Below, piece after piece: positions 1 through 11,940 of a stretch of DNA of 64,000 nucleotides. The stretch lies in NCBI RefSeq assembly GCF_029227915.1, contig NC_079877.1:23339851-23403850 (forward strand), written 5' to 3'. The stretch's first letter is position 1. Each line of letters starts with the position of its first letter. Position numbers and translations under genes: made by a program. The notes beneath the pieces were generated by a model, which worked only from the letters and a program-made list of their open reading frames with translations, did no database searches and was not told the origin of the DNA. This stretch comes from Hydractinia symbiolongicarpus. Its lineage: Eukaryota > Cnidaria > Hydrozoa > Anthoathecata > Hydractiniidae.

Positions 1-2194
1 CGTTTGGTTGTATCCGTACACAACCAAGTTTTCCTTTTTTTGGTTATTTAGTTAAAACCATACCATTTTATTAGCTACTCTTTTGGTTTACCTATATATA
101 AGCGTTTTTCTCAGTTGTTAAAAATATATGAATTTCGTATTATCTTCTTGTACTCCTCCATTATACGTCGGTTTTTACGCAGTATTGATGAAATTGAAGA
201 CTATAAGTATTAAGTAATCTCGACAGCTAACTCAGGAAATATCGACAAAAAATGAAAAGAAATTATTAAAAATTGGGTTTAGCAACAGATTATTGTAAAT
301 AATTCAGGGTGGAATTATTGTAGAGCAGTAAAAAGCAATGCATTTCGCAAAAAGCATGCATCTCAACTCAAAAGGATAAACAACCTCGTCCCCAGGGTCT
401 TGTGGCCCCTGGCCATTATTACGGAGTGAGCCGCTATCAACTTGCAACAAGGCAAAATGCCCTGGGAACAAGGTTGCAAGGAAAATTTTATAGGGCATGT
501 GGATTTTTAGATTTCTTTAATGTTTAGTCTCACGTTTTTTAAAAAAAATACAGTTCACCACTAAGAAGGTTTGGACCTGCATGTGGTTACCCACGGCTGA
601 TATCTTTACACATATTTTATTGTCATGGGGACCATTGTTTCTCAATGTTTTTATCATTTTGTTACATTTTCTTTCCTACCTTTTGTTGAGGAATAAGAAA
701 TTCAAAAAATTAAATTTTTTTTATATGTATTCTAATTTTATTTATTTATTTTTATATTTCTGATATAGTTTCGATCAAATTAATCTCAATAAAAGTTAAA
801 TAATAAAAAATCTCATCAATTTATTCAGCAAAATTCATGTTAAAATTTCCTTTTGATGACTTACTGTGTTTCTTATAAGAAAGTGGTTATTAAGCAGCAT
901 GACACCTGACCACCCAAAATTTAACATAAGCTACATCAGAAAATTTTTTTTAAATTTATGCAGCTCTTTTTGTTATAAAAAACCCGTACACATAAAGAAA
1001 ACTTCACTACATAGACCTTATAAAGTTCCATGATTCCTTTTGATTAATGTTTCCCCTCCTCCTTTCAAGATTGACATTGACATCTTGTCAAATATTTTCT
1101 TCGTATATACATCGTTTACATGGTAACCCCTCTTTTTATGATTTTATCATGTTTCTTTCATAAAAACCAGTGCATTTTTTTTCCTCGTTAATTTGTTTTA
1201 GCAAATATTCAGATGGAACTATCGGGATGGTTTAGAAAATAAATAAAGCACAAACCAAACGTTCTCAGTAGCGACAAATCAATGACAGCTTTGTGTCAGA
1301 TAATGTTATGTTGTTTTTATGTTTTGTTTTTCAATTTTGTTTATTCCGTACTAAAGCAGCAGACGGCAGTATTACTTTATTTCCTCTATATTTCAGCAAT
1401 TTACTGCAGTTTGACTCGCCGACAAGAAAAGTTTCTTTACCAGACATTGTAAATTTGTTGTTTTGTAAGTAGAGAAGAAAATTTTCAACATTCCAAGCAT
1501 TATGGACCTTGTAACCTTCGTGACCTTTGCAAATGGGGAAGTAAGATTTTGTAGGCTGCAATGTAAGACAATATCAAATTGTTCACTACTTGCTAAGCTG
1601 GAGAGAAAATTCACTTCAGGAAAAGAACAATGGAAAAGATGGGGCATTTGAATTTATAGATGTCAGGCATTGACACGTCAATATCAGTTTGTTTGTCCTG
1701 ATTCTGTTATGTAGTTTTTGAAACACCGATCAAAATAATGTATAGAATTACATGTTTTTTAAAAGCAGTTAGTCTTTAGAAGTTGTTTTGATGATGTCAT
1801 CAAACCGTCTCATCCGAATGGAGTGTGTTCACACAATTTCAAGAAATTTGTTCCATTTTAGTCCCAAAAACTACATTTTGTAGGTTATAACATAGGAAAA
1901 TATTAATTTTGTACGTAATTTTTTTATAGTGCCACGATCTACACTCTGGAGGGATGCTGACATTGCTTAGTGGTCCCATAGATCTAAAGAAATAAAAATG
2001 TCAGTCTTGAACAGCTTACTAAAATTGTACCTATCACTTCGAAAACTCTGTTGCTCTGTAAAGCTATAAACAAGAACTTACATATATGCGTGTTTGTTAT
2101 TTAGATATAGAAAATAATTTAATCCAAGTAATCGAAAGAAAATCTCAAATAAGCAAACATCGCATCAGTGAACAAAGAAAAGACACAATCTGTC
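1..2194. other. Non-coding stretch upstream of GPCR A
   Basis: AT-rich sequence with no convincing gene. The short ORFs here have low-complexity or random-looking translations and no recognisable domain. The only structured item I see is the palindromic element at 382-475. The promoter and 5' UTR of the GPCR starting at 2195 should lie in the last part of this stretch, but I see no decisive core promoter motif. Confidence 0.6.
382..475. repeat. Short palindromic MITE-like element (CTCGTCCCCAG family)
   Basis: The left arm begins AACCTCGTCCCCAGGG. The right arm, read on the minus strand, begins AACCTTGTTCCCAGGG and continues with similar sequence, so the 94 bp can fold as an imperfect hairpin. 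Related arms occur at 14570-14602, 27587-27672 and, as one arm only, at about 30577. No transposase is encoded; it is a non-autonomous, foldback-type repeat. Superfamily unknown to me. Confidence 0.6.
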
Positions 2195-3235
2195 ATGGAA
2201 GACGCGCTTATTTATCTTATTGTTATTTTAATCGCGACAATATGCTCTGTGTTTAACATCATTACAATTGTTATCGTACTCATCGACAGAAAATTACGAA
2301 ATTCCATCACTAATCGTCCAATTTTAAGTTTTCTTTTTGCATCAACAATACAAGGTCTATTGCCGTCGCCTTTTTATGTTTACAAAAAACTTGAGCAGGA
2401 GGACCATATCCCTAATTGGATTTGCGATGGCTATCGCCTGCCATATTTTTTTTGCGGTCATGTCATGAAAATCAGTTTGGTATTAATCAGTATTGATCGC
2501 CTCTTAGCTGTCAGATATCCTTTCAAATACGAAAAGTTTATCTCCAAATTCAAAATGACAGCGACACTATTGTTGCTATGGGTTGTTACCTTGGTGATTG
2601 ATATATTACCGTTTTTTATTGGCGATAGAAATGATGGATTCTGTGAGTACATACCAACGCGTTCTTGGGGATTATCCGTGATTATTGTATATAATTTAAT
2701 TTCTTTTTGTATCATTTTAATTAATTACATCTTAATTTGGATCGTTGCTGCTAAATTTGCATTTAAAGATAAATCATTAAAAATACGAATAGAAAACAAG
2801 GAAAACAGAGACAGTAGACTTTCTCAAAAGAGTGGCTCGAAAGTGGGTGAAGAAGATAATAATAGAGAAAATGAAAAAAGTTATGTCTCGAAACGTTTAA
2901 AGTTTGCTTTTGAAATGAAAGCAACAAAGACTTCCTTAGCATTGATTGCTGTTTATGTTTTCTGTTGGGGACCGCTTGGTGTATTTTACATGATTGATCA
3001 TTTTTGTTATAACTGTTTATCAGATGACGATGATTTAAAATTAACACGTGCTTTTGTTAAACTTTTATCTTTTTCATCAAGTATATTAGCACCTATTGTG
3101 TATTGTTGGTGGAATAGAGATTTTAGAAAAAGTGCAAGGACTTTGTGGAACCGACATTGCATAGGAAAATGCGTATTTAAAGAAAAAGATGAAAAAAATG
3201 TAACGGATTCCTATGGCATATCTCAAAGAAATTAA
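2195..3235 (+). CDS. Class A (rhodopsin-like) G-protein-coupled receptor, copy A
   Basis: Intronless 346-residue seven-helix receptor, expected in the plasma membrane. I start at the ATG at 2195 rather than the upstream in-frame GTG, because the paralogue at 6502 aligns from the same Met-acidic N-terminus. Visible hallmarks are Cys77 at the start of TM3 and Cys150 in ECL2 (the conserved disulphide), Asp101-Arg102-Leu103 in place of DRY, CWGP at 257-260 in TM6, and APIVY at 299-303 in place of NPxxY, followed by a basic helix 8. The third intracellular loop (about 190-235) is long, charged and low in complexity. The N-terminus is only a few residues long, which suggests a small ligand or one bound within the helices. 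There is no lysine at the retinal position of TM7, so it is not an opsin. Ligand unknown. The neighbouring paralogue lies about 4.3 kb downstream on the same strand. Confidence 0.93.
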   Translation: MEDALIYLIVILIATICSVFNIITIVIVLIDRKLRNSITNRPILSFLFASTIQGLLPSPFYVYKKLEQEDHIPNWICDGYRLPYFFCGHVMKISLVLISIDRLLAVRYPFKYEKFISKFKMTATLLLLWVVTLVIDILPFFIGDRNDGFCEYIPTRSWGLSVIIVYNLISFCIILINYILIWIVAAKFAFKDKSLKIRIENKENRDSRLSQKSGSKVGEEDNNRENEKSYVSKRLKFAFEMKATKTSLALIAVYVFCWGPLGVFYMIDHFCYNCLSDDDDLKLTRAFVKLLSFSSSILAPIVYCWWNRDFRKSARTLWNRHCIGKCVFKEKDEKNVTDSYGISQRN

Positions 3236-6200
3236 AAGAAAAAAATATCAAATACAAGATCGATGAAATTTGTATGTTTGTAAAATACTTGTAAAATAGA
3301 AAGAAAGAGTTTATATTTTCAGTGAAACGCAAGAACAAAATCTTGTTAGATAAAATTGACGAGATCTTATCATGTTGTATTCTTTAAGATAAACAAAGAT
3401 CGATTCCAAAATCAATACAGTTCTTTCAGTTGAATGACAAATCCTTTAGTAAGGTCTCTTCCATTGCGCATAAAAAAATTGAGTTTTGCCATTAACTCAT
3501 CGGGTTTTCAAGAGCAATGATTTTTAGTCTGCCTAAAAATGAATTCCTTCAGTTGTGTTTTCAATAATGACTCCAGTAAACGCCCCCTCGCCAGTCTCAA
3601 GGCATTTATCAAGTTCTCCTTACTCAAGAATTTAATTTGTTATCCATAAAGAATCTTTTACTTGCTTACTAGCCGCCTAGTTTCTATTTAACACCTGTCT
3701 TAAAAAAACGCCCCCAACTTCAAAAAAATTTGAAATTTGGCGTTTATTAGAGTACTCACGGTATCCTAAAAATTAGGAAGAGAGTAAAATCTTTCTAGCA
3801 AAATCCTTTTCTACATAATTATTTCTGTAAATTATCTAAACTTTGCTTATCTTATCAAAATTACCTTTACGAAACATTCGTTGCGCAGAGGTCACTTTGG
3901 CCTAGTATTAAAATTTCTTGTTTTCATATTTTCGTTCAGTTTTCTTTTATCACCGAAACAACCATAAACCGTGTAACTCTAAGTCAGTGTTCTATCAGAT
4001 AAATCGTCAGAAAAAAATTTTTCTTCGACACAATCATTTTTAGGACAAGAATCTTCGGCATTCCTTGGATAATTTCGTCAGTTTTGCACGACTTTGTCCG
4101 ATAAGATATGTGTTGCATAGAGGTATTTAAAATATTCGCTTTGTCACTTTATTATTAACATGTAACTTTTTTTAAAACTAATTTTTTTTACGGAGCTCTG
4201 TATATTTACGTGTTTATTTTTAATGTACATATAGTAACGGTGTCATTATAATGTAGCTAATACATATACATTAGATCTCTTTGTAAAATTGTTTCCACTA
4301 GCCCAAACATATCAAGTTGTGCTTGTCATTTTCGTTTTCACATTAATTTTAATCATACACTTTGTCCTTCAGGCTAAAAGAATTCGTAGGTGACAGGCTA
4401 CAATGAAATACCTTTAATTCCACCTAATTTAAACGCTTTCACAAATTGAACCAGCCTCTTGAGGCTGTGAAAATTTCTTAAATACTCATATTAGCTTCTC
4501 TAACATGAGAAAATATATTTTAAAAGTTCTTGTTTCGTTTTCTACCATGTTTGAGTTTCTTTTGCATTGCAAAAATTGCGTAATCTAAGCTATTTGCATA
4601 GGTCAGATTAGTTAGAAGTTTTGAAGTTCCAGTGTCAAGTTTGTTAAAATATAAATGTTTTTTAATTCGCAGATAATAGTGACTATCCTGTAAAGAAGTC
4701 ATTTCAACTTTTGTTATAGGATAACCACCCGAAGAGGATATTTATCTCTATATTACAAATTAGTATGTTTACTCTTTTCTTTCTTTACCATTCAGTGAGC
4801 CTGGCAATTAAAAAAAAAGGTTTTCCTCCAGAGATTTGATATGAACTCATTAGTAAGACAAGGTACCGTTTTTTGCATGCGTGAAGTTTTTCCTCAATGA
4901 TACATTTCAATAGTTTTATATTATGTAAGTTAGTGGAAGTATGCATGAGTTTAATTACAAATTTTCAAATGTCAAAGAGAAGTTGTTTAATTTATTGCGG
5001 TAAATAGTTATTGAAAGACAAGATGAAAGTTCCATTGGTAAAGGGCTTCAGTAAGTTACTTGTTATAAAGCTAGTTAATGTTATAAACGTTGAGAATAAC
5101 AAGCGCAATTTTTTTTACTAACCATCCAACACTTCCTTTTAAAAACGTACATAAGGAACACAACAGAGCTGACAGAAATAACAGAAATAACAGAAATGTC
5201 ACAAAAAATTATAAAGTAAAGTACTGCTCATACCAATGTTAAAAGATCAAGAAAAAAAGTTGTTTGATTCATCTCCGCCTTGATTTAAGTTTTACTTAAT
5301 TTTTTTTATCTTTAGAAAGTAATCGCAAGGATTTTTAATCAATTACATGTATTATATCGCAGTTACCACAATGTAATGCGTCATAAGAGTAGAGGCAAGA
5401 CGGCATGTAGTATCCATTTTGTTTACCTATTAGAAAAAACGCTACCCAATGATGATTTACTAACAACATAAAAAAGGAGAGAAGGCTTTTTCTTCTTCTG
5501 AAAGGATTTTAAACAGTCATGTTTTCACCTACTTTTTCTTCATTTTTCCAGAATGTTCATTAATGGCAAAGTAAATAACCATAAAAAGTTAACGATCAAC
5601 TGCTCAGGAGCTTTTTAAACAAAACAAAATACAACGCGGGAAGGTTTTACAAAAGGAAATGACGTTTCTGGCAGCGAACCATATGTCAAAACATCCAGGT
5701 CAATTTTTGCAATTAAAACATGTTTTAAATAAGATGGGGTTTTATCTAGCATAACGGTTAGTTAACTAGCTCGTTATTGCTGTCTGGCAATAAAATTCTC
5801 TGTATGTTATTAAGTTATTTTTTCTAAAAGACATTGATCTGATGCATTGTCGTCATGCCACGGACATTAACATTGACAAAAGGTTAATGGGTAGAGTTAA
5901 TTTTCTATTAACTGTTAAATGGTAATTGTATTACAACTGCTCGTGTTGTAATGTGGCAGTCATGTTATGAAGTAAAAAGAGTGTACTATGAAAATGTTTG
6001 TTCTTCTTTCAAACAAGATTTAGGTGTAAATGAATATATATTCTGTTGCAGTAAGAAGCTTCTCTATGTCTGTACTTTAATGTCAAAAATCTCCTTGAAT
6101 CCATCAGTCAAATACATTAAACTGTAAATCTGCTGGAAGGATCGATATTTTCTCCAGAGCAATAATTTCGGTTGCAGCCACTTTTGTTAAGGAAGTTTAA

Positions 6201-6501
6201 AATGGTGAATGCAATGTAGAAGAACAATGATGTTGGATAAATTAGATTTTGAACTTTTTTTTATTTTTTTTAATTAATTTTAGTCAAACTTTTCAGAATG
6301 TTTTAATATTCTTATGTCAAAGTAATCGACTTTATTTTTATTAGTTGTAAAACTTATAGGTTATAGTTGATGAAAAAAATCACATGTGAACTGCGTATGA
6401 ACCACACGTGGAATTGATAAAGCATTTTAACAACAACAAAAAATATTCGAATGTTTTATAGCTAAGTATCAATATTTTGACAGAAGTGAGTGGAGTACAA
6501 A
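3236..6501. other. Non-coding spacer between the two GPCR genes
   Basis: About 3.3 kb of AT-rich DNA with no supported gene. The region 3566-3766 resembles a decayed inverted-repeat element. The 3' UTR of copy A and the promoter of copy B must lie here, but I see no strong signals. Confidence 0.6.
3566..3766. repeat. Possible decayed MITE with AAACGCC-bearing arms
   Basis: The left side reads GACTCCAGTAAACGCCC. The right side, read on the minus strand, gives GAGTACTCTAATAAACGCC, a similar word in inverted orientation. The arms are imperfect and no target duplication is clear, so this may be only a remnant. Confidence 0.35.
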
Positions 6502-7545
6502 ATGGACGACTTTTTCATTTATTTAATTGTCGTACTCATCGCTGCCACTTTCTCTGTATTCAACATCATCACGATTGCTATTATTCTCAACGATAAAAAA
6601 CTAAGAAGGTCTGTCACGATTCGTCCAATATTTAGTTTTCTCGCCGCCTCGACCATTCAAGGACTTTTACCAGCACCTCTATATATTTACAAGAGATTGG
6701 AACATATGAAGCATTTAGCTGAATGGATTTGTGATGGGTACCGCATCCCGTATTTTCTTTGCGGACATATGATGAAGATTAGCTTGGCTTTGATCAGCAT
6801 TGAAAGACTGGTGGCTGTAAAGTATCCTTTTAAGGGCAGAGATTATATTACTAAAAAACGAATCACAATAGCCACATTAATGTTGTGGGTAGTCACTATA
6901 GCTGTCGACACTGCACCGTTTTTCACTGATGATAAAGATATAGACAGCTGTTCATACACCCCTGAACATGACTGGGGATTATCTGTAATCATATGTTATA
7001 ATATTTTGCCTTTTTTGATAATTTTAATTAATTATTCCATAATATGGGTAATCGCTGCACGTCTTGAGCTGAAAGATAAAATCCTTCGCCGTCGTTTTAT
7101 GAATGATCAAATAGAAGACAAGAAGAGCCCTTCCGATAATGGAAGAAATATTCTTTCCAGAGCCTCTATGGCGAGTACATTACACAGTCCTGTTGTGCCT
7201 GAATTGAGTTCAGTGGCTAAACGAATAAAATTCGCCTTTGAAATAAAGGCGACACAATCATCTTTAGCATTAATAACAGCTTACCTGTTCTGTTGGGGAC
7301 CACTTGGTGTATTTTACATGATCGATCATTTTTGTTACAACTGTTTATCAGATGACCATGATTTGAAATTAACACGCGCTATAGTTAAACTTTTATCTTT
7401 TTCATCAAGTATTTTAGCACCTATTGTGTATTGTTGGTGGAATAGAGGTTTTCGAAAAACTGCAAGGAGGTTATGGAACAAATTTATTTGCAAACCATCG
7501 AGAAGCACGTTGACTGAGGAGCATAGTTTGGTTCAATTAAATTAA
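6502..7545 (+). CDS. Class A (rhodopsin-like) G-protein-coupled receptor, copy B
   Basis: Intronless 347-residue paralogue of the receptor at 2195-3235, same strand. Start at the ATG at 6502; the upstream GTG is not needed. It shares Cys77 and Cys150 (disulphide), has Glu101-Arg102-Leu103 in place of DRY, CWGP at 264-267, and APIVY at 306-310 instead of NPxxY, then a WWNR-type helix 8. The third intracellular loop (about 190-240) differs in sequence and length from copy A, which may change G-protein coupling. The first six helices differ at many synonymous and amino-acid positions, but from TM6 to helix 8 the two genes are nearly identical at nucleotide level. No retinal-binding lysine. Ligand unknown. 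Confidence 0.93.
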   Translation: MDDFFIYLIVVLIAATFSVFNIITIAIILNDKKLRRSVTIRPIFSFLAASTIQGLLPAPLYIYKRLEHMKHLAEWICDGYRIPYFLCGHMMKISLALISIERLVAVKYPFKGRDYITKKRITIATLMLWVVTIAVDTAPFFTDDKDIDSCSYTPEHDWGLSVIICYNILPFLIILINYSIIWVIAARLELKDKILRRRFMNDQIEDKKSPSDNGRNILSRASMASTLHSPVVPELSSVAKRIKFAFEIKATQSSLALITAYLFCWGPLGVFYMIDHFCYNCLSDDHDLKLTRAIVKLLSFSSSILAPIVYCWWNRGFRKTARRLWNKFICKPSRSTLTEEHSLVQLN

Positions 7546-8075
7546 ATGTTTTTATTTAGTAGATGTATTTATCTTATATATTAATTCCCTTGCGTGAGTA
7601 AAACTGTGAGTCCACGACACGGAAATTACGGGTCACTTTTTTATGACGTGGCCGTACGCTAAAATTTAACTAAAAAAATTAGGGAAGTACTGCATAGAAA
7701 TCGCACATAAGGTGTAAATATATAACTCGCTGCTAATAACGATATAAATATATATACCCTTATGCCAAAAAACTCTATGTTAGCATATATATATAGGTAT
7801 CACTACATATGAAACGGTATTAGATATTCACAAAGCATACGGACTGTTAAATGAAGTTCCTAGCATAAAACGGAAATTGTGTTTACGAAAAAGATGGCTG
7901 TTCTTTTTGAGTATTCTCTACTCTTTCATTCAAAATAAATCTTTAAAAAAACACTTGAAGAAGAGCATGGTTTTATAAATTAATCATAGCAAGGTTCTGT
8001 AAGGTTTTTTCATGTTTTATTTTCAGTTTTGATTATATTATTGTTGCCAGACATGTTTTATACCTAGCATCATAA
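7546..8075. other. Non-coding stretch downstream of GPCR B
   Basis: About 530 bp of AT-rich sequence with several TATATA tracts (7720-7800). No gene or recognisable repeat seen. Confidence 0.55.
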
Positions 8076-8726
8076 AAAGGTATCCATGAAGATATAGCTA
8101 ACAGAAAAGCACTGTCAACAGCTGCCCTACAGAAAATAAGTGATGTGTGGATTAAGAAAGATAAAATCAGTACTCAGCTAAAAATCAGAATCTATCAAAC
8201 TGTAGTCAAATCCATATTATTATACAACTGTGGCACATGGGGTTTGAACAAAAATGAAGAAAAGAACATGAATTCCTTCCATCGTCGACAACTTCGTCAA
8301 GTATTAAACATCAAATACCCAGTAACAATAAGGAACAAGAAGTTGTACGAAATATCAAAAACAAGACCTATTACATTGGATATAATCCAAGCTCGATGGA
8401 GGTTATTTGGGCATGTTCTCAGATTACAGAAAGACACACCCGCTCAACTGGCTATAAATCACTATTTTGAACAATCGCAAGTATCAAAATTCAAAGGTCG
8501 TCAACGAATTACGTTACCAATCAGTTTAAACAATGATATAAGAAGAGCAGTGGAATCTGATAACAGTTTTGCAATAAAATTTGGCGTCTCGCAATTGATT
8601 TCGAAACATGACCTAAAGGTCTTAAGGGTAATCGCTGAAGATCGAAGTACATGGAAGTCCCTTTCAAGACACATATATATATTGCAGCTGAAGCAACTAC
8701 TTATACTGAAGAAAACCTTACAGTAG
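8076..8726 (+). pseudogene. 5'-truncated non-LTR retrotransposon (C-terminal reverse-transcriptase region)
   Basis: The open frame runs from 8076 without a start codon and ends at a stop at 8724-8726. The translation matches the thumb/C-terminal part of LINE reverse transcriptases: an IW..D..I...LKIRIYQTVVKS segment, then LLYNCGTWGL, an RRQLRQVL segment and a WRLFGHVLR segment. That order is typical of RTE/CR1-like LINEs. The fingers, palm with YxDD, and endonuclease are missing, as expected of a 5'-truncated insertion. The remaining frame has no internal stop, which suggests moderate age. No poly(A) tail is obvious; the 3' side runs into AGCT and TA microsatellites. Confidence 0.8.
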
Positions 8727-8772
8727 ATGATAGAAGCGAAGACAGCTGATACATACATACATACCACCAACA

Positions 8773-8808
8773 ACTAGCTAGCTAGCTAGGAATATATATA
8801 TATATATA
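8773..8808. repeat. AGCT and TA microsatellite
   Basis: Runs of AGCT units are followed directly by a TA run, just after the LINE fragment. Similar AGCT words recur at 8875-8895 and near 63968. Confidence 0.7.
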
Positions 8809-9059
8809 TGTAGCCATGTTCTTTATACCTAGCTAAGTCTCCAGTTTATATTTAAGTGACTAGCTATTAGCTGCTGTAGCTAGCTAATGCTAGCTTTAAA
8901 CTAAAGATTCCCAGTATATATATATTCCCACAAAACACATCAAACGTTATTAACCCTGAAAATTTTAAACATTTTCCTGGGTTTTTTTTTGGTTGCGAAG
9001 TTCTTTTCCTCCAAATATTCTGAAAATAAAGTTCAGAAATTACTTATTTTTAAAATGTA

Positions 9060-10560
9060 AATTTAATTTGTTTCAAATTGTGGGCAAAAACCTTAATCAG
9101 CATGCTAAAAGAACTGACTTTTCTTAATTTAGAATTACTAAACACAACCATTTTCTTACAATTAGTGTAAACTTTTGTGCGTATGGCTTATATTTAATAC
9201 ACCAAAAGAGCTACTTTGTTGATTTCAATTTTATACTCTTTGTAAGCTATTTTTTTCTTCTTTTTGAGATTTCTGTTTTACCACTCAATTTTTACATTTT
9301 ATAAGTTATTTGGAACAGAATGGTATGAAATAGACCAAAATACCTGATCTTAGTTGTTTTTAATTTACAGGCTGTGTCTGTGAAACTTTAAGGGGAACAT
9401 TTGGTGGAAGACAATGGCATGACATATACTGATAGAACTGATTTTTGTTGTGTTAGATGTTATATCTGAACCTTTTTGACATTTTATGTTAATTTTGCGA
9501 GGAAGGACCATATATATATACACAGAAGAATTCAATTTTACACCTTGCAAGCTTTGTTTTTCTATATTTTGTATAAATTCTTACTGGGGAGGACTCCGTG
9601 CAATATATCGAAATGACTGATCCTTCTCGATTTAAATTTGATGTGTTCTAAATCGTATATAGTTTTGGAAATTTTGTGTAAGATTTAATGGGTAAGGGCT
9701 AGATGCAATATGTCAAAAAAACTTTTTTTGTTGAATCAGAAGCACTCCCTACAACCATTCTTTTTTTTACAGTTTGTGAAGCTTTTGTGAGGAAAGAGTG
9801 TATGCAATATTATCGAAATAACTGATTTTTGTTGCAAACTGTTTTTCTTTGGCATTTTGGATTAAAATATTGTTTTAGAGGGCATATGCAGTAGATATAT
9901 GTACTGAAATAGTTAAATTTTGCAAACTTTGATTTTGTCGTTACCTCTCATTTTTTACATTTTGATTAAACTTTTGTGGGAGACCGTCGGTATGCGAAGG
10001 ACCAAAATAAGAGATTTTAGTATTATTTAGAATTTGTATTTTGTGTTGCAAAATTGGTGCAAAAATTGACATAAAATGAACTTATATACAGATTGATTGC
10101 TGTTGTTTAACATGACTCATTATGACTTATATATATATTTTATGAAAATTTGTGACAGAATACTATGTGAGATTTGAAATTTTGTTTACTTTATTGATGG
10201 TAAAACAGCATGCAAATTGCTAAAAGGACTTTATTAATTTTAGGTTTAAACACCGTTATTTTGTTGGCATTTTGTCTAAAGTTTGGTGAGGAGGGACTGT
10301 ATGCAATATATCAAATAATGTTTTATTGCATTATAATTTGTCCTTGCAAATCCCTTTTTTTACACCTTAGATAAAAAATTCTGTCAGAGGCACAATTTAT
10401 TGTTTATTTTTCACATTGTGTGTCAACCTTTGGCAGGGTTTGCAATAAACTAACTGATTTTAACATATACAATGAGAGAGATTTGTGTTTGACATTGATC
10501 AGCTTTTTTGTATATATGTGGCGTTTTAAGTGATTTAAATTTTATGGGTGAGATGTATGT
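9060..10560. repeat. Decayed tandem repeat, period roughly 90-110 bp
   Basis: A recurring pattern of a T-rich TTTTACATTTTG-like run, then an AACTTTTGTGAGGAGGGAC-like block, then TATGCAATATATCGAAAT and an ACTGATTTTTG-like tail occurs many times. Clear cores sit near 9098, 9320, 9405, 9598, 9702, 9803, 9889, 9990, 10208, 10300 and 10440. Copies are strongly diverged with indels, so this is an old array rather than an active satellite. No ORF of interest lies inside. Confidence 0.6.
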
Positions 10561-11032
10561 TGAAATGCTTTTGGAAACTTCTTTCCGAATAATTTTCGCA
10601 TTTGTCAGATGGTCAGAGCAAGTAATTTTAGTAGATTTAGATTTTAAATGTCACATAAATACTGCAGTTGTTGAAAACCTTTAATTTTTTTGGTCATTTA
10701 TATAATAATGCAGATGTAAGATGCGCACTGCTGTATTGTTTGTTTTTTGATGGACATATATCTGCTACATAAATTAAATAGAATACAGTGGATTCTTCCA
10801 CGGGAAACAGCTAGTTTATATTATATAACGTAATAATAACAAAAAATAAGGCATATCTCTGTTTGTGTATAAATCGTCGCATATAAAAACTTAAGTATGT
10901 TTTTGGCCATTTTTCCCCTTCTTCCTGCTCGGGGGGCAATGGAGCCTAAAAGAAAGTAATTACTTTAGTTGTCAGCGTCAACTAGGAGAAAAGAAAGAGC
11001 AAATAATCAATCAGACAGGTTAACTTGGCCTA

Positions 11033-11160
11033 AAAACCGTTTAGCGGGGCGCTACGGGAAAATAGCGAACGAGGTTTTGACGTCATGAAGCGGGCGCAGT
11101 GAGGTCTATGCAAACAACCGAGGTTGCTATGTTCCCACGTAGCGCCCGGGTATACGGTTT
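11033..11160. repeat. CpG-rich palindrome with central TGACGTCA
   Basis: The left arm (about 11034-11060, AAACCGT...GGGGCGCTACGGGAA) and the right arm (about 11132-11160), read on the other strand, share GGGCGCTACG..GGAA. A perfect CREB-type octamer TGACGTCA lies between them. The block is much richer in G+C than its surroundings. It could be a small MITE or the regulatory region of the ORFs that follow. Confidence 0.45.
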
Positions 11161-11278
11161 ATGAGTCATTTAGTACCTACTAACCTGATAAAAACAAAAT
11201 AATTGAAGTGATCAAAAGTCAAACTAGATCTAAGTCACAAAAACATTGGCGTTTGGATGAAAAATAAAATACATATTT

Positions 11279-11883
11279 ATGTATGTAGAAACCATGTCTT
11301 CTGACAGTATCAACGTTCGATTAACCGAAGGAAAAGAATTTCATCTCGAGCACAACGAAAGATTCTTAGAGTTCTATTCTGAGAGTTTTGACCTTTGCTG
11401 TTTGATGGAGTGTCTGTATTTTATTGTGAAATTAAACGAGCAATTGCTGAAATTACCTAGAAATAGGATAGATCATATTAAACTTGTCTTTTTTAAGAGA
11501 TAGTTAATGATGATTCAGGGGTTGTGTTTAGTGAATTTTTTTATCCTTGTTTGAAGAACTCAAGGTGTGAGATTTTTGGAAACGGTGAATTTTGTAGCTG
11601 TTTTGTAGCTTTTGAGAAGTCTAAGTTTTATAGCCACTATATTGCTTTGACAAAACCTTTTAAAGATATTGCTTCCACACTTTGTAGCATACTTCGTTTT
11701 CAGAGACTGTTGGTCAACTATCAATGGATCTATCTTCTCAAAAGCTTAAATCAATTAGTTCAAAACTTGGATCTTATTTCGACGTTTGACAGCGTTCAAA
11801 GTTTGTTTACTTCTTGTGTGTACATTTTAGCCGGTCGCTACATAAAAATAGCGCCCGCTCACATAATCGATATAAGCCAATAA
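11279..11883 (+). pseudogene. Unassigned ORF pair, possibly one broken gene
   Basis: Two ORFs, 11279-11503 (74 residues, ATG start) and 11524-11883 (about 119 residues, no ATG at the start of the open part), lie in different frames with a 20-bp gap. Their translations are not low-complexity and read as if one continuous protein had been interrupted by a frameshift plus stop near 11495-11520. The second part is rich in Phe, Leu and Cys. I recognise no domain. A third ORF with a strongly basic tail follows at 11941. The whole may be a decayed gene or transposon ORF downstream of the CpG-rich palindrome. Confidence 0.3.
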
Positions 11884-11940
11884 AAACGTCAGATATAAAG
11901 AACACATCACACACCCAGGTACTAATAAGGAACTATAATT

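Noticed and set aside
304-498. 64-codon minus-strand ORF
   Set aside because: Reads through the palindromic element at 382-475; no homology seen.
2195-7545. GPCRs as opsins
   Set aside because: There is no lysine at the retinal-attachment position of TM7 (a Phe lies there), and NPxxY is replaced.
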